DNA from: Halobellus ruber
GTDB taxonomy: Archaea; Halobacteriota; Halobacteria; Halobacteriales; Haloferacaceae
Assembly: GCF_014212355.1 (NCBI RefSeq)
Contig: NZ_JACKXD010000002.1
Location: forward strand, 496,001 to 560,000
Direction: 5' to 3'
DNA: 64,000 nt
This document shows, in pieces, positions 9,158 to 17,540 of this stretch. The position numbers and the translations under genes are program-made. Each line of letters opens with the position of its first letter. Position 1 is the first letter of the stretch. The notes beneath the pieces are model-generated. The model searched no databases. It worked only from the letters and a program-made list of their open reading frames with translations, and was not told the origin of the DNA.

Positions 9158-9170
9158 TTTAAATTAAATT
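9158..9170 (-). promoter_or_regulatory. TATA element of the small membrane peptide gene
   Basis: On the minus strand the sequence AATTTAATTTAAA precedes the ATG at 9135 by about 25 bases, giving a nearly leaderless mRNA. The surrounding 9136-9235 interval is strikingly AT-rich compared with the rest of the window, as is common for strong haloarchaeal promoters. Confidence 0.55.
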
Positions 9171-9306
9171 TTTCTGACATTTTCTGATATGATACTATAT
9201 TAATTTAGTGTTCAATTCTAATACAAAAAGACGGGTAGCGTCGAGCGATGCTCTCGGGCGTGGAGAACGGTTGAATACCGTATCGACGGGGGTCCGCGAC
9301 TACGTG

Positions 9307-9903
9307 TTATCCCGGATCCGACTCGTCGTCGAACGCGTCGCCGAGGTCGCGGTACATCGCCTCGATGTCGTGACCGTCGTCGAAGTTCGCCAGGGTCTCG
9401 TCGAGTTCGGCTCTGAGTTCGGCGACCCGCTCGGAGAGCCGCTGGTACTCCTCGTTGGCCGCAAGGGTAGCCGGATCCTTCTCCGATTCAAGCAGCGCCT
9501 TCTTGGAGGCCAGCGAGAACAGCTCCTGGATCCCCTCGTCGTAGGTGCTGCGGAGAAGGAGGTTTTCGACAGTGCCTGCGAGTGCTTCCCGGGTGACGGG
9601 CTTGACAAGGTAGTCGTCGAACCCCATCGCCACGATGTCGAAGTCGGGTTCCACCGCGGTGACCATCGCGACCCAACAGTCGCCCCCCTTCTCGCGGATC
9701 GCCTCCAGCGTCTCGTCGCCGGAGAGGTCGGGCATCCGCCGGTCGAGCAGCGCGACATCGACCTCGCTGTCGAACTTCTCGATGGCCTCGCGGCCGTCGT
9801 AGGCCACGCGGACGCGGTACTCGCCTCTCAGCCACGTCGCGTACAGGTCGGCCAGGTCCCGTTCGTCCTCGACGACGAGCACCAGCGGCGGTTCAGCACT
9901 CAT
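9307..9903 (-). CDS. HalX-type response regulator
   Basis: A 198-residue cytoplasmic protein. Residues ~7-110 form a CheY-like receiver with acidic pocket residues E12/D13, phospho-acceptor D54 in LLDRRMPDLSG and K101 in DYLVKP. Residues ~120-190 form the HalX domain, a predicted helical hairpin with a coiled-coil segment, found only in halophilic archaea. It has no DNA-binding domain, so it likely works by protein contact. A paralogue of the same length class lies about 8 kb away. No sensor kinase is adjacent, so its partner is unknown. Confidence 0.92.
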   Translation of the reverse strand: MSAEPPLVLVVEDERDLADLYATWLRGEYRVRVAYDGREAIEKFDSEVDVALLDRRMPDLSGDETLEAIREKGGDCWVAMVTAVEPDFDIVAMGFDDYLVKPVTREALAGTVENLLLRSTYDEGIQELFSLASKKALLESEKDPATLAANEEYQRLSERVAELRAELDETLANFDDGHDIEAMYRDLGDAFDDESDPG

Positions 9904-9914
9904 AGGTTGGTCGT

Positions 9915-9931
9915 GGTGGCCTCACGCCACC
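9915..9931. promoter_or_regulatory. Small inverted repeat in the leader of the HalX gene
   Basis: GGTGGC-CTCAC-GCCACC is a perfect 6-bp stem with a 5-base loop, 12 bases upstream of the HalX start codon on the minus strand. A TATA-like TTCATAAA lies further upstream (about 9956-9963), so the repeat would fall in the 5' untranslated region. It could be an operator or an mRNA hairpin. Confidence 0.3.
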
Positions 9932-10061
9932 GTATGTGACCTCGTTTTCCGCGTGGGTTTATGAAAATACCTCTTGTGGTCGCGCGCCGGGGGGGTGAAA
10001 CGCCGGAGTGCCCGCTGACCCGTGGTCTCGACGCCGCGCGCCGACGGCTCCCCGTCCACGG

Positions 10062-10514
10062 TCATTCATCGTCGCCGGAATCCAGCGCTTCCGCGTGGCC
10101 GAGCGCCTCGCGGGCGTTCTCGACGGCGGCCTCCTTTGTCGCGGGATACGCTTCTACCTTCGCCCGCAGGGTGATCCCGTCGCCGCGCCGAACCGTCCCG
10201 CGGAAGGCGGCCTGTTTGTTCAGCCGCAGGAACAGTTCGGTGTTGTCGGTGACGCGGTCGTCGAGTTCCCCGAGCAGCCGGTCGAACTCGGGGAGTTCCG
10301 CCAGTTTCGAGAGAACGTGCCGCACGCCGTCGGCGTTCTCCACCCGCGCCGAGAGGACGACGATCCGGTCGCCGTGGTGGCCCTCGCTCTCGGCTCGCGT
10401 CACCTCGAACTCCTCGGGGAGGAACGTTCGGAGGGCGCGTTCGACCCGCGTGACCTGCTCGGTCTCGTAACAGAAGGTCCGCAGGTCGACGTAGTGAAAC
10501 GGAATCGAAGGCAT
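10062..10514 (-). CDS. RNA-binding domain protein (archaeal PF01877-type)
   Basis: A 150-residue protein starting MPSIPFHYVDLRTFCYETEQ. It matches my recollection of the archaeal RNA_binding family (COG1325), once proposed as an exosome-associated factor. The family has a ribosomal-protein-L5-like fold; the conserved segments VTDNTELFLRLNKQAAFRG and ITLRAKVEAYPATKE are visible. The C-terminus is an acidic tail. It is followed by a gene for a small SH3/KOW-like protein on the same strand upstream (35 bp gap), so the two may be co-transcribed. Confidence 0.8.
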   Translation of the reverse strand: MPSIPFHYVDLRTFCYETEQVTRVERALRTFLPEEFEVTRAESEGHHGDRIVVLSARVENADGVRHVLSKLAELPEFDRLLGELDDRVTDNTELFLRLNKQAAFRGTVRRGDGITLRAKVEAYPATKEAAVENAREALGHAEALDSGDDE

Positions 10515-10549
10515 AGCTCACGTTCGCACCGCCGACGGGAAAACTCCGT

Positions 10550-10738
10550 CTACTCCTCGGCCTCGGCGGGTTCGAGCTGGTCGGCCGCGATCCCGACTTC
10601 CTGGCCGTCCTCGAAGCTGATCGTGTATGTGGCGTCGCCGAACATCGTCTCGACCACCTGCGTGATCGTCCCCGCCTGGCCGTCGAACTCGCTGTGTTTG
10701 TCGTGCAGTACCACGGTGTCGTCCTCTTCGAACTCCAT
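10550..10738 (-). CDS. Small KOW/SH3-like hypothetical protein
   Basis: A 62-residue acidic protein, MEFEEDDTVVLHDKHSEFDG onward. The pattern of a charged start, a beta strand VVLHD, a Gly-rich turn (DGQAGTITQVV) and YTISFEDGQEVGI resembles a small SH3-like or KOW barrel of the kind found in ribosome- or RNA-associated proteins. The short length and conserved-looking sequence suggest a real gene rather than a chance frame. The ATG at 10738 is chosen because upstream sequence in this frame is Arg-rich. The function is unknown; it may be expressed together with the downstream RNA-binding protein. Confidence 0.7.
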   Translation of the reverse strand: MEFEEDDTVVLHDKHSEFDGQAGTITQVVETMFGDATYTISFEDGQEVGIAADQLEPAEAEE

Positions 10739-10840
10739 ACTCGAAGGCGACGCGCGGCGGTAAAAAGTCGACTGATTCACCACGGTGACGGCCGTCACCC
10801 CGGGTTCGTGGTGCCTGCGACCGGCGATCCCGCTGCCCGA

Positions 10841-10850
10841 TAGTATATAA
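10841..10850 (+). promoter_or_regulatory. TATA box of the DsbA-like gene
   Basis: TAGTATATAA lies 24 bp before the ATG at 10874. It is a strong haloarchaeal TATA element at leaderless spacing. Confidence 0.6.
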
Positions 10851-10873
10851 GCGTCCGCGCCGTTGCCGCAGGT

Positions 10874-11545
10874 ATGCCCACCACGCGACGGTCCTACCTC
10901 GCCGCGGTCGGCGGCGCCGCCGCGGTCGGAGCGACGGCCGGCTGTCTCGGCGGCGGGTCCGCCAGCGCGCTCCCCGACGGCTGCGACGTCGGGTCTCTCG
11001 ATACCGTGTCGTCGCTCCCGCGGCCGACGCTCGGCCCCACGGACGCCCCGGTGACGGTCGACGTCTTCGAGGACTACGCCTGTCCGCACTGCCAGACGTT
11101 CACGCAGGAAACCTACCCCGAGATCAAATCGAAGTACATCGACCCCGGCGAGATCCGCTACCGCTTCTTCGACTTCCCGATCCCGGTCGACGAGCAGTGG
11201 TCCTGGCGCGCCGCCTCCGCCGCCCGCGCGGTCCAGGATCGGACGGACGCAGAGACGTTCTTCGCGTTCGCGAAGGGCGTCTTCGACGACCAGAGCCGGC
11301 TCCCCGAGGAGGGCTACCAGGTCGTCCGCGAGGTCGCGGACGGCCTCGGCGTCGACGGCTGCACCGTCGCCGCGGCGGCCGAACAGGAGCCCTACCGGTC
11401 GGTCGTCGAGGCCGACAGACAGGAGGGGAGAGCCCGCGAGGTGCCCGGAACGCCGGCGATCTTCGTGAACGGCGAGGGACTCCGCGGCTACGAGTGGGGG
11501 ACGGTCGACGTGGCGATCCGGAGCGAACTCGAAGACGCCGGCTGA
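10874..11545 (+). CDS. DsbA-family thioredoxin-like lipoprotein, Tat-exported
   Basis: A 223-residue protein with a twin-arginine signal (TTRRSYLAAVGG), a hydrophobic stretch and a lipobox ending at C24 (ATAGC), so it should be a membrane-anchored lipoprotein on the outside of the cell. The mature part is a DsbA-like thioredoxin fold with the active-site motif CPHC (C70, C73) and the cis-proline loop VPGTPAIFVNG. It probably forms or exchanges disulfides in exported proteins. The length is normal for the family. A TATA box sits 24 bp upstream. Confidence 0.9.
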   Translation: MPTTRRSYLAAVGGAAAVGATAGCLGGGSASALPDGCDVGSLDTVSSLPRPTLGPTDAPVTVDVFEDYACPHCQTFTQETYPEIKSKYIDPGEIRYRFFDFPIPVDEQWSWRAASAARAVQDRTDAETFFAFAKGVFDDQSRLPEEGYQVVREVADGLGVDGCTVAAAAEQEPYRSVVEADRQEGRAREVPGTPAIFVNGEGLRGYEWGTVDVAIRSELEDAG

Positions 11546-11569
11546 CCGGCGCCGGTCCGAACTGATCCG

Positions 11570-12880
11570 TTATCGCTCTAGCCCCGGCACCCGCCCGTCC
11601 GGCGTCGGGAGCGCGCGCAGCGACCGCGGCGGGACGAGGAAGTTCCCCCGCCGCTTCACGAAGATGTACTCCAGGATGCCGTTGTTCACCCGCTGGCGGA
11701 TCGCGGGCTCGTCGGCAAGGTCAGTGCCGTTCATCGCCCGCCGGACCTCCTCGAACGTCGTCATCTTCCGCTGGAGGCTCGGGAAGTGGAGGCTCGCCTC
11801 GTCGTCGTCGGTCGACTCGAAGTGTCGGCGCAGTGTCCGGACCCGCCCCTCGTCGTCGCGGTTGGCGCGGGCGGCCTTCTGGGCGTGGCCGACGCGGGCG
11901 AACTCCCGGGCGTGCTCGCGGATCGAGTCGACGATCTCCGGCGTCACCCCGTTGTCGTCGCCGAGGTTCTCGCCGACGCCTTCCACCAACCCCTGCTCGG
12001 CGTGGACCGGCGAGAACAGTTCCGCGACCCGGTCGTCGTAGGACTGCTCGCCGTACCAGTCCTCGAGCCGCATCCGGAGGTTCGAGACGTGTTTGGTGGT
12101 GCCGCCCGCGAAGGGGCCGTCGGCGAGCGTGACGTAGTCCTCGGAGGCCTGGTTCTGCCGGAAGCCGGCGATAAACCCCATAAACAGCGGCGACGCCTCG
12201 GGCACAGGGTTCGACGAGGGGATCCCCTCGAGGCCGTCCTGCCGTTCGGCGGGCATCCCCGCGCCGACGAAGCCGGTTCGGCGGTCCACGACTTCCAGGG
12301 TGTCGATGAGCGTGTGCTCCATCGCCACGCCGTTGACCGTCGCTTCCGCACCGGTGAGCCCCGCCTCCGCCGCCAGTACGACCTCGGCGCGGTCGGACGC
12401 AAGGTGCAACAGCGCATCCTGCCGGTCGAACTCGGGCGACTCGAACGGCGACAACGCCTGCGGCTCCGGGAGGTCGATCGACGCCGGCAGCGACGCCTCG
12501 TACCGATCGAAATACCGCGGCGAGTACGCGATCGAGAACAGCAGTCCGTCGTGGCTCCGCTCGTAGGCACGATCAAGCGTCCGGAGGACGCCCTCGACCG
12601 CCCGCCGGTCGGACTCCCCGGGCGGGCCCGACTCCGAAAGCGAGAGGTACAGCAGCACCTGGTGCCGGGGCAGCAGCGTGTTGCCGTGATCGTCGGTGCG
12701 AACGCGGTCGTTCCAGGCGTGCTGTCGCGCCGGCAGCGACGAGCGGTCGTCGGGCCCCGTCGGAACCGGATCCTCGTCCTCGGCGAATTCGAGACACGCG
12801 GACAGCGCCGACGCGCCGCCGGCCGCGACCGCGGCCTTCAGCACGTCCCGGCGCGAGGTGTCGGCTCCGCCGTCGTCCAT
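11570..12880 (-). CDS. Tat-exported DyP-peroxidase-like protein (DUF7405-type)
   Basis: A 436-residue protein with a twin-arginine signal (TSRRDVLKAAVAAGGASALSA) and a Cys at the end of the hydrophobic region (SACLE), so it is probably exported and lipid-anchored. The body resembles the dye-decolourising peroxidase fold: an early beta-rich domain and a second domain with GFIAGFRQNQ, SNLRMRLEDWY and LHFPSLQRKMT. I recall such haloarchaeal proteins as DUF7405. A haem-binding residue pattern is not secure, so peroxidase activity is not assured. It is convergent with the DsbA-like gene. Confidence 0.65.
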   Translation of the reverse strand: MDDGGADTSRRDVLKAAVAAGGASALSACLEFAEDEDPVPTGPDDRSSLPARQHAWNDRVRTDDHGNTLLPRHQVLLYLSLSESGPPGESDRRAVEGVLRTLDRAYERSHDGLLFSIAYSPRYFDRYEASLPASIDLPEPQALSPFESPEFDRQDALLHLASDRAEVVLAAEAGLTGAEATVNGVAMEHTLIDTLEVVDRRTGFVGAGMPAERQDGLEGIPSSNPVPEASPLFMGFIAGFRQNQASEDYVTLADGPFAGGTTKHVSNLRMRLEDWYGEQSYDDRVAELFSPVHAEQGLVEGVGENLGDDNGVTPEIVDSIREHAREFARVGHAQKAARANRDDEGRVRTLRRHFESTDDDEASLHFPSLQRKMTTFEEVRRAMNGTDLADEPAIRQRVNNGILEYIFVKRRGNFLVPPRSLRALPTPDGRVPGLER

Positions 12881-12974
12881 ATCGGCCCGTGGGCACAGAC
12901 GGTAAAGTGGGTTCCGTTCGCCCCCTCGCGTCGCTGCCGTGGCCGGATCCTGCGCCGGACGAAACGACGCGGCT

Positions 12975-14207
12975 ATGCGCCAGGAGCCACAACACGCGCC
13001 CGTGACTCGCCGCGGGACACGGCTCCGGCTGGCTGTCGGCGTGTGGTGCGTCCTGCTCTCGCAGGTGTTTCTCTACCCCGGGATCGAGGACGTCGTCGTC
13101 GCGCTCGGCGGCGAGGCCACCGTAGCCGCGGGGATGTGGTTCCTGGTCGCGGAGTTCGCGGCGTTCGTGGCGTTCGCGAGCGTGTGGGGCGCCGCCAGCG
13201 ACGCCCTCGGCCGCCGGATGCCGCTGGCCGCGGGCGGGGCGTTCGGCGGCGCGGCCGGCTACCTGGTGTTGGCCGCCGCGCCGACGCTCGGGCTCCCCTT
13301 TGCCGCCGTCCTCGTCGTCCGGGTCGTCGGCGGCGCCGCCACCATCGGGGCGTTCTCGCTGTCGATCACCGCCCTTGCGGACCTCGCGGGCGGCAACGGC
13401 CGGAACATGGGCGCCGCAGGCATCGCGATCGGACTCGGGGCGGCGCTTGGATCGGTGATCGGCGGTCGGCTGGCCGACGCCGACCCGCTGTACCCGCTGT
13501 ACGCTGCGGCGGCGACCCTCGCCGCGGTCGGGGTGCTGTTCCTGACGGTGCCGGAGGACGAACTCGGCAGCGACCGGCTCCACCCCGGCGACGCGCTCCG
13601 GGGGCTGCGCCGACAGCCGGTGCTCGCCGTGCCCTACGCCTTCGGGTTCATCGACCGGATGACGGCGGGCTTTTTCGCGCTGGTCGGCGTCTTCTACTTC
13701 CGGACCACCTTCGGGCTCGACGCCGCGGGGGCGGGGCTGGCGCTTGCGGCCTTCTTCGTGCCGTTCGCGCTGTTGCAGTACCCCGCCGGGATGCTGTCGG
13801 ACCGGATCGGCCGCGCGGTTCCGGTCGTCGCGGGCTCGGTCTGCTACGGCCTCGGGATCGTCGCCGTGGGGGTGGCACCCGCGCTGTGGCTCGCGGTCGC
13901 GGCGATGGTCGTGGTCGGGATGCTCGGCGCCTTGGTCGCGCCCGCGACGATGGCGCTCGTCACCGACGTCGCGACGACCGAGACCCGCGGCGCGGCGCTC
14001 GGGGGGTTCAACGTCTTCGGTAGCCTCGGCTTCCTCGCGGGCTTTCTGATCGGCGGCCTCGCCACGTCGACGGCTGGCTACCTCGCGGCGTTCCTCGCCG
14101 TCGGCCTCTCGGAGGTCGCGATCGCGGTGCTTGCCGCGCGGGCGGTGTGGCGGCTCTCCGGCGGTCCGGACGGAACGGGTCACGCGTCGGCCCGGCCGGC
14201 GGAGTGA
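12975..14207 (+). CDS. Major facilitator superfamily transporter
   Basis: A 410-residue integral membrane protein with about 12 predicted hydrophobic segments. MFS signatures are visible: GAASDALGRRMPL between spans 2 and 3, and the repeated motif GMLSDRIGRAVPV in the second half. It likely exports or imports a small solute by proton symport or antiport; the substrate cannot be told. The ATG at 12975 is chosen over 12939 because the extra residues are not membrane-like. It diverges from the DyP-like gene. Confidence 0.9.
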   Translation: MRQEPQHAPVTRRGTRLRLAVGVWCVLLSQVFLYPGIEDVVVALGGEATVAAGMWFLVAEFAAFVAFASVWGAASDALGRRMPLAAGGAFGGAAGYLVLAAAPTLGLPFAAVLVVRVVGGAATIGAFSLSITALADLAGGNGRNMGAAGIAIGLGAALGSVIGGRLADADPLYPLYAAAATLAAVGVLFLTVPEDELGSDRLHPGDALRGLRRQPVLAVPYAFGFIDRMTAGFFALVGVFYFRTTFGLDAAGAGLALAAFFVPFALLQYPAGMLSDRIGRAVPVVAGSVCYGLGIVAVGVAPALWLAVAAMVVVGMLGALVAPATMALVTDVATTETRGAALGGFNVFGSLGFLAGFLIGGLATSTAGYLAAFLAVGLSEVAIAVLAARAVWRLSGGPDGTGHASARPAE

Positions 14208-14242
14208 GTCGGCTCCGGCGGGCGGGGTCGAGCGGGCCGGGG

Positions 14243-15220
14243 CTACTCGTGCCCGGCCACCCGTACCGGTCGGTAGGGCTCCTCCAAGTACTCGACCTCC
14301 GAGTCCGAGAGGTCGATCGAGAGGGCTTCGACGGCGTCTTCGAGGTGCTCGACGCTCGTGGTGCCGACGATGGGTGCGTCGACGATCTCCTTCTCGAAGA
14401 GCCACGCCAGCCCGATCTGTGCCATCTTCACGCCCTTCTCGGCGGCGAGTTCCTCCACTCGCTCGTTGACGTCGGGGCCGCCGCCTTCGAGATACGGGTG
14501 TCTGATGGCGTGCTGGTCGGTCTCGCCCCGCGTCGTCGCCTGCGCCTCCTCGTGGGGGCGCGCGAGGCGACCGCGCGCCAGCGGCGACCACGGAATGACG
14601 CCGACGTTCTGTTCGTCGCACAGCGGCAGCATCTCGCGTTCCTCCTCCCGATACAGGAGGTTGTAGTGGTTCTGCATCGTCGAAAAGGGCGTCAGCCCCT
14701 CGCGGTCGGCGATATGCTGGGCCTCCGCGAACTGGTGGGCCCACATCGATGAGGCGCCCAGATACCGCGTCTTTCCACGGTCGACGGCGGCGTCGAGGGT
14801 TCGCATCGTCCGCTCGATCGGCGTGTCGTAATCCCACCGGTGGATCTGGAGGAGATCGAGCGTGTCCATCCCGAGTCGATCCAGGGAGTTGTCGAGTTCC
14901 TGTTCGACGGCTTTCCGGGAGAGCCCCTGGGAGTTGGGGTCCTCCTCGTCCATCGGGTGGAACACTTTCGACGCCACCACGAACTTGTCACGGTCGTACT
15001 CCGCGAGGGCGTCCCCGAGCACCCGCTCGGACCCGCCGAGCGAGTACAGGTTGGCGGTGTCGAAGAAGTTCACGCCGAGTTCGATCGCGCGGTCGATCAG
15101 CTCCTGGCCGGCCTCCGGGCCGAGCACCCACTCCCGCCAGTCGGGGTCCCCGAAGCTCATACAGCCGAGACAGACCTTCGAGACCGTCGTGCCGGTGTCG
15201 CCGAGGGTCGTGTACTCCAT
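14243..15220 (-). CDS. Aldo/keto reductase
   Basis: A 325-residue NAD(P)H-dependent aldo/keto reductase with a TIM-barrel fold. It begins MEYTTLGDTGTTVSKVCLGC and contains the catalytic tetrad region FFDTANLYSLG (D and Y), KVFHP (K) and LDLLQIHRWD (H). The C-terminal IVGTTSVEHLEDAVEAL binds cofactor. Members of the YajO/Tas-like subgroup reduce aldehydes or sugars of unclear identity. It ends 35 bases from the convergent MFS gene. Confidence 0.92.
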   Translation of the reverse strand: MEYTTLGDTGTTVSKVCLGCMSFGDPDWREWVLGPEAGQELIDRAIELGVNFFDTANLYSLGGSERVLGDALAEYDRDKFVVASKVFHPMDEEDPNSQGLSRKAVEQELDNSLDRLGMDTLDLLQIHRWDYDTPIERTMRTLDAAVDRGKTRYLGASSMWAHQFAEAQHIADREGLTPFSTMQNHYNLLYREEEREMLPLCDEQNVGVIPWSPLARGRLARPHEEAQATTRGETDQHAIRHPYLEGGGPDVNERVEELAAEKGVKMAQIGLAWLFEKEIVDAPIVGTTSVEHLEDAVEALSIDLSDSEVEYLEEPYRPVRVAGHE

Positions 15221-15303
15221 ACCTCCCGGATACGGCGAACTGACAAAAAGCCACCCGGCAGGTGACCCCGGGGAATTAATCCGGACGGCCACGTAACCCC
15301 CGG

Positions 15304-16467
15304 ATGATCGGTCCCTCCCAGCGATCAACGATGCCACGCCAGCAACGCCGGGTGGTCGTCGCCCTCCTCGCGGTTCTCGTGGTCCTCGGCGGCCTCCCAA
15401 CGGTCGCGGTCGCACAGCAGTCCGGCACGGATGGCCCTGCGTCCGAGACTTCGGGCGCGGTCGTCCGGATCGACGAGAACGAGACGTTCGACGGCTCGCT
15501 GGACGCCACCGCGGGCGCGGTCGTCGTCGCCGGAACGGTCGACGGCGACGTCTCCGCCAGAGCCGGGTCGGTCCTCGTCACCGAGACGGGCCGGGTGACC
15601 GGCGACCTCGAAGCCGCCGCCGGCAGCGTCATCCTCGAAGGCACCGTCGACGGCGACATCGTCGTCTCGGCCGCGGCGCTGGAGTTCCGTGAGGGAGCGA
15701 CGATCGGCGGGGCCCTCGACGCGGGCGTCGCGAACGCCAGACTCGCGGGATCGGTCGGCAGTGACGCCGCCGTCGACGCGACCACCCTCACGGTCACCCC
15801 GACAGCCACCGTCGACGGGTCGCTGACCTACCGGTCCGAGGACGCGACAATCGCCGACGGCGCCGCCATCTCGGGCGAGGTGACTCGCGACGAGGATCTC
15901 GAAGTCGCGAGCCCCGGCGCGTTCGGCGGCGGCTCCGGCCCGGACCTGCCGTCGATCCCGCCGTGGGTGGGCGCGGTCTACTCCGCGCTGTCGAGCCTGC
16001 TTTTGGGCGTGATCCTGCTTCTCGCGATGCCGAACTTCGGCGGCCGCGTCGCCGAGGTCGGGACGACGCGGCCGCTCCGGAGCGGCGGAATCGGGCTCCT
16101 CACGCTCGTCGGAACGCCGGTCGCACTCTTGATCCTGTTCGTGACGATCGTTGGGATCCCCCTGTCGTTCGTGGGGGTCCTGGTTTTCGGCGCCGTCCTG
16201 CTCGCGGCGTCGGTGTACGGCGCGTTCGTGACCGGAACCTGGCTGCTGTCGCTCGGGGACTACCGCAACCGGTGGGCCGCGCTCGTGGCGGGCGTGGCCG
16301 CCGTCGCCGTCTTGGGACGGATCCCCATCGTCGGCGGGCTGGCCCAGTTTGCGGTGCTCCTCCTCGGTCTCGGGGCACTCGCAGCCGCACTCTACGAACT
16401 CCGCGGGGCCGACGACGGAGCGGACGCCGAAGACGTGGGTGCCGACCAAGCGACCCTTGCGGAGTAA
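15304..16467 (+). CDS. Bactofilin-like (polymer-forming) membrane protein
   Basis: A 387-residue protein. After a signal sequence (hydrophobic VVVALLAVLVVLGGLPTVAV) comes a beta-helix-type repeat region of about 160 residues, with repeats such as TVDGDVSARAGSVLVTETG and TVDGDIVVSA, as in bactofilin/DUF583 proteins. A linker with Gly and Pro then leads into four or so C-terminal membrane spans (residues ~220-370). The ATG at 15304 lies about 25 bp after AATTAAT; an internal ATG at 15331 is also possible. The beta-helix probably lies outside the cell (inference from the signal). Confidence 0.85.
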   Translation: MIGPSQRSTMPRQQRRVVVALLAVLVVLGGLPTVAVAQQSGTDGPASETSGAVVRIDENETFDGSLDATAGAVVVAGTVDGDVSARAGSVLVTETGRVTGDLEAAAGSVILEGTVDGDIVVSAAALEFREGATIGGALDAGVANARLAGSVGSDAAVDATTLTVTPTATVDGSLTYRSEDATIADGAAISGEVTRDEDLEVASPGAFGGGSGPDLPSIPPWVGAVYSALSSLLLGVILLLAMPNFGGRVAEVGTTRPLRSGGIGLLTLVGTPVALLILFVTIVGIPLSFVGVLVFGAVLLAASVYGAFVTGTWLLSLGDYRNRWAALVAGVAAVAVLGRIPIVGGLAQFAVLLLGLGALAAALYELRGADDGADAEDVGADQATLAE

Positions 16468-16468
16468 C

Positions 16469-16578
16469 TTTATCACGGATCGGGGGGCCACCCGCCGTAT
16501 GTCGTAGGGGGTCACCCCGCGTCGGGCCGCGGCTGTTCGGCACGTCGGCGCGGGACCGGGGAGTGCCGACTGTTCGCC
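16469..16578 (+). ncRNA. Candidate structured RNA element, copy A
   Basis: TTTATCA (about 16469-16475) looks like a TATA element and is followed 47 bases later by a stem CCCGCGTCG (from 16516) facing CGGCGCGGG (to about 16554). The block ends in GAGTGCCGACTGTTCGCC (16561-16578). The same layout is found at 27758-27888. The second stem strand differs between copies (CGGCGCGGG here, CGACGCGGG there), which keeps pairing through a G-U wobble. TCGGCA (16537-16542) can also pair with TGCCGA (16564-16569). No open frame is shared. It could be a small RNA gene or a mobile hairpin; I do not recognise the family. Confidence 0.4.
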
Positions 16579-16647
16579 ACGGCGACCGCCACCCTCGTCG
16601 TCCGCGGCGTGCCGTACCTTCTTTACGGGCGGCTGTCTCGCCCCGGT

Positions 16648-17481
16648 ATGTACGTCGCAGACCGAACCTGGCCGGAGCTCGGCGAGTACGTCGCCGAGGA
16701 GTCGGTTGCGATCGTCCCGCTCGGATCGACCGAACAGCACGGCCCGCACCTCCCGCTCGCAACCGACCACCTGATCGCCGAGGGACTGGCCCGCGAGGCC
16801 GCCGACCGGACGGGGTTCCTCTGTACCCCCACTGTGAACGTCGGCGTCAGCCCACACCACCGGCAGTTCCACGGCACGATGTGGGTGGACGCCCCCGTCT
16901 TCCGTGACTACGTCGAGTCGATGACCCGGAACCTCGCGTACCACGGGATCGACCGGGTCGTCTTCGTCAACGCCCACGGCGGCAACGTCGAACACCTCCG
17001 GGAGGTCGGCCGTCGGCTCCGCGACGACGGCACCATCTATGCGGTGGAGTGGATGTGGGACGAGTCGATCCCGGAGCTCGTCGACGAGGCCTTCGAGTTC
17101 AACGGCCCCCACGGCGGCCCGAAGGAGACCGCAATGATCCAGCATCTCGCCCCGGAACTCGTCCGCGACGACAAGCTTGCGGCCGCCCGCGACGGCGGCG
17201 TCCGCGACGTCGACGACGTCGAGTTCCTGGAGCGCTACGGCGCGCGGACGTTCTACGACGCGATCGAGAACTCCGGGAACGGCGTCTTCGGCGACCAGAC
17301 CGACGCCACGCCCGAGATCGGCGAGCGGCTGTTCGAGGCGGCGGCCGACCAACTCGTGCGGCTCCTGCAGTGGCTCGACGACCAGCGGATCGACGACCTC
17401 CTGGCGCCGGCCCACGTCGATCCGCAACCGGGGAGTCGGCGTCCGGACCGGGCCGGTTCCGGCGCCGATGGGAGCCGCTAA
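16648..17481 (+). CDS. Creatininase-family amidohydrolase
   Basis: A 277-residue protein of the creatininase/creatinine amidohydrolase family, which includes archaeal ArfB (a formylase of riboflavin and F420 synthesis) and MftE. Metal-binding motifs are seen in LGSTEQHGPHLPLATDH (E, H, D) and VNAHGGN, with a later acidic residue in HGGPKETAM. The start at 16648 gives the usual N-terminus MYVADRTWPELGEYV; the longer in-frame start is not supported. The short TATA-like CTTTACGG lies 29 bp upstream. The specific substrate is not determined. Confidence 0.85.
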   Translation: MYVADRTWPELGEYVAEESVAIVPLGSTEQHGPHLPLATDHLIAEGLAREAADRTGFLCTPTVNVGVSPHHRQFHGTMWVDAPVFRDYVESMTRNLAYHGIDRVVFVNAHGGNVEHLREVGRRLRDDGTIYAVEWMWDESIPELVDEAFEFNGPHGGPKETAMIQHLAPELVRDDKLAAARDGGVRDVDDVEFLERYGARTFYDAIENSGNGVFGDQTDATPEIGERLFEAAADQLVRLLQWLDDQRIDDLLAPAHVDPQPGSRRPDRAGSGADGSR

Positions 17482-17540
17482 CGCCCGATACCGAAGTGGC
17501 CTCTCGGGTTCTGTCGATCGGACCGGGAGGGGATTCCGTC

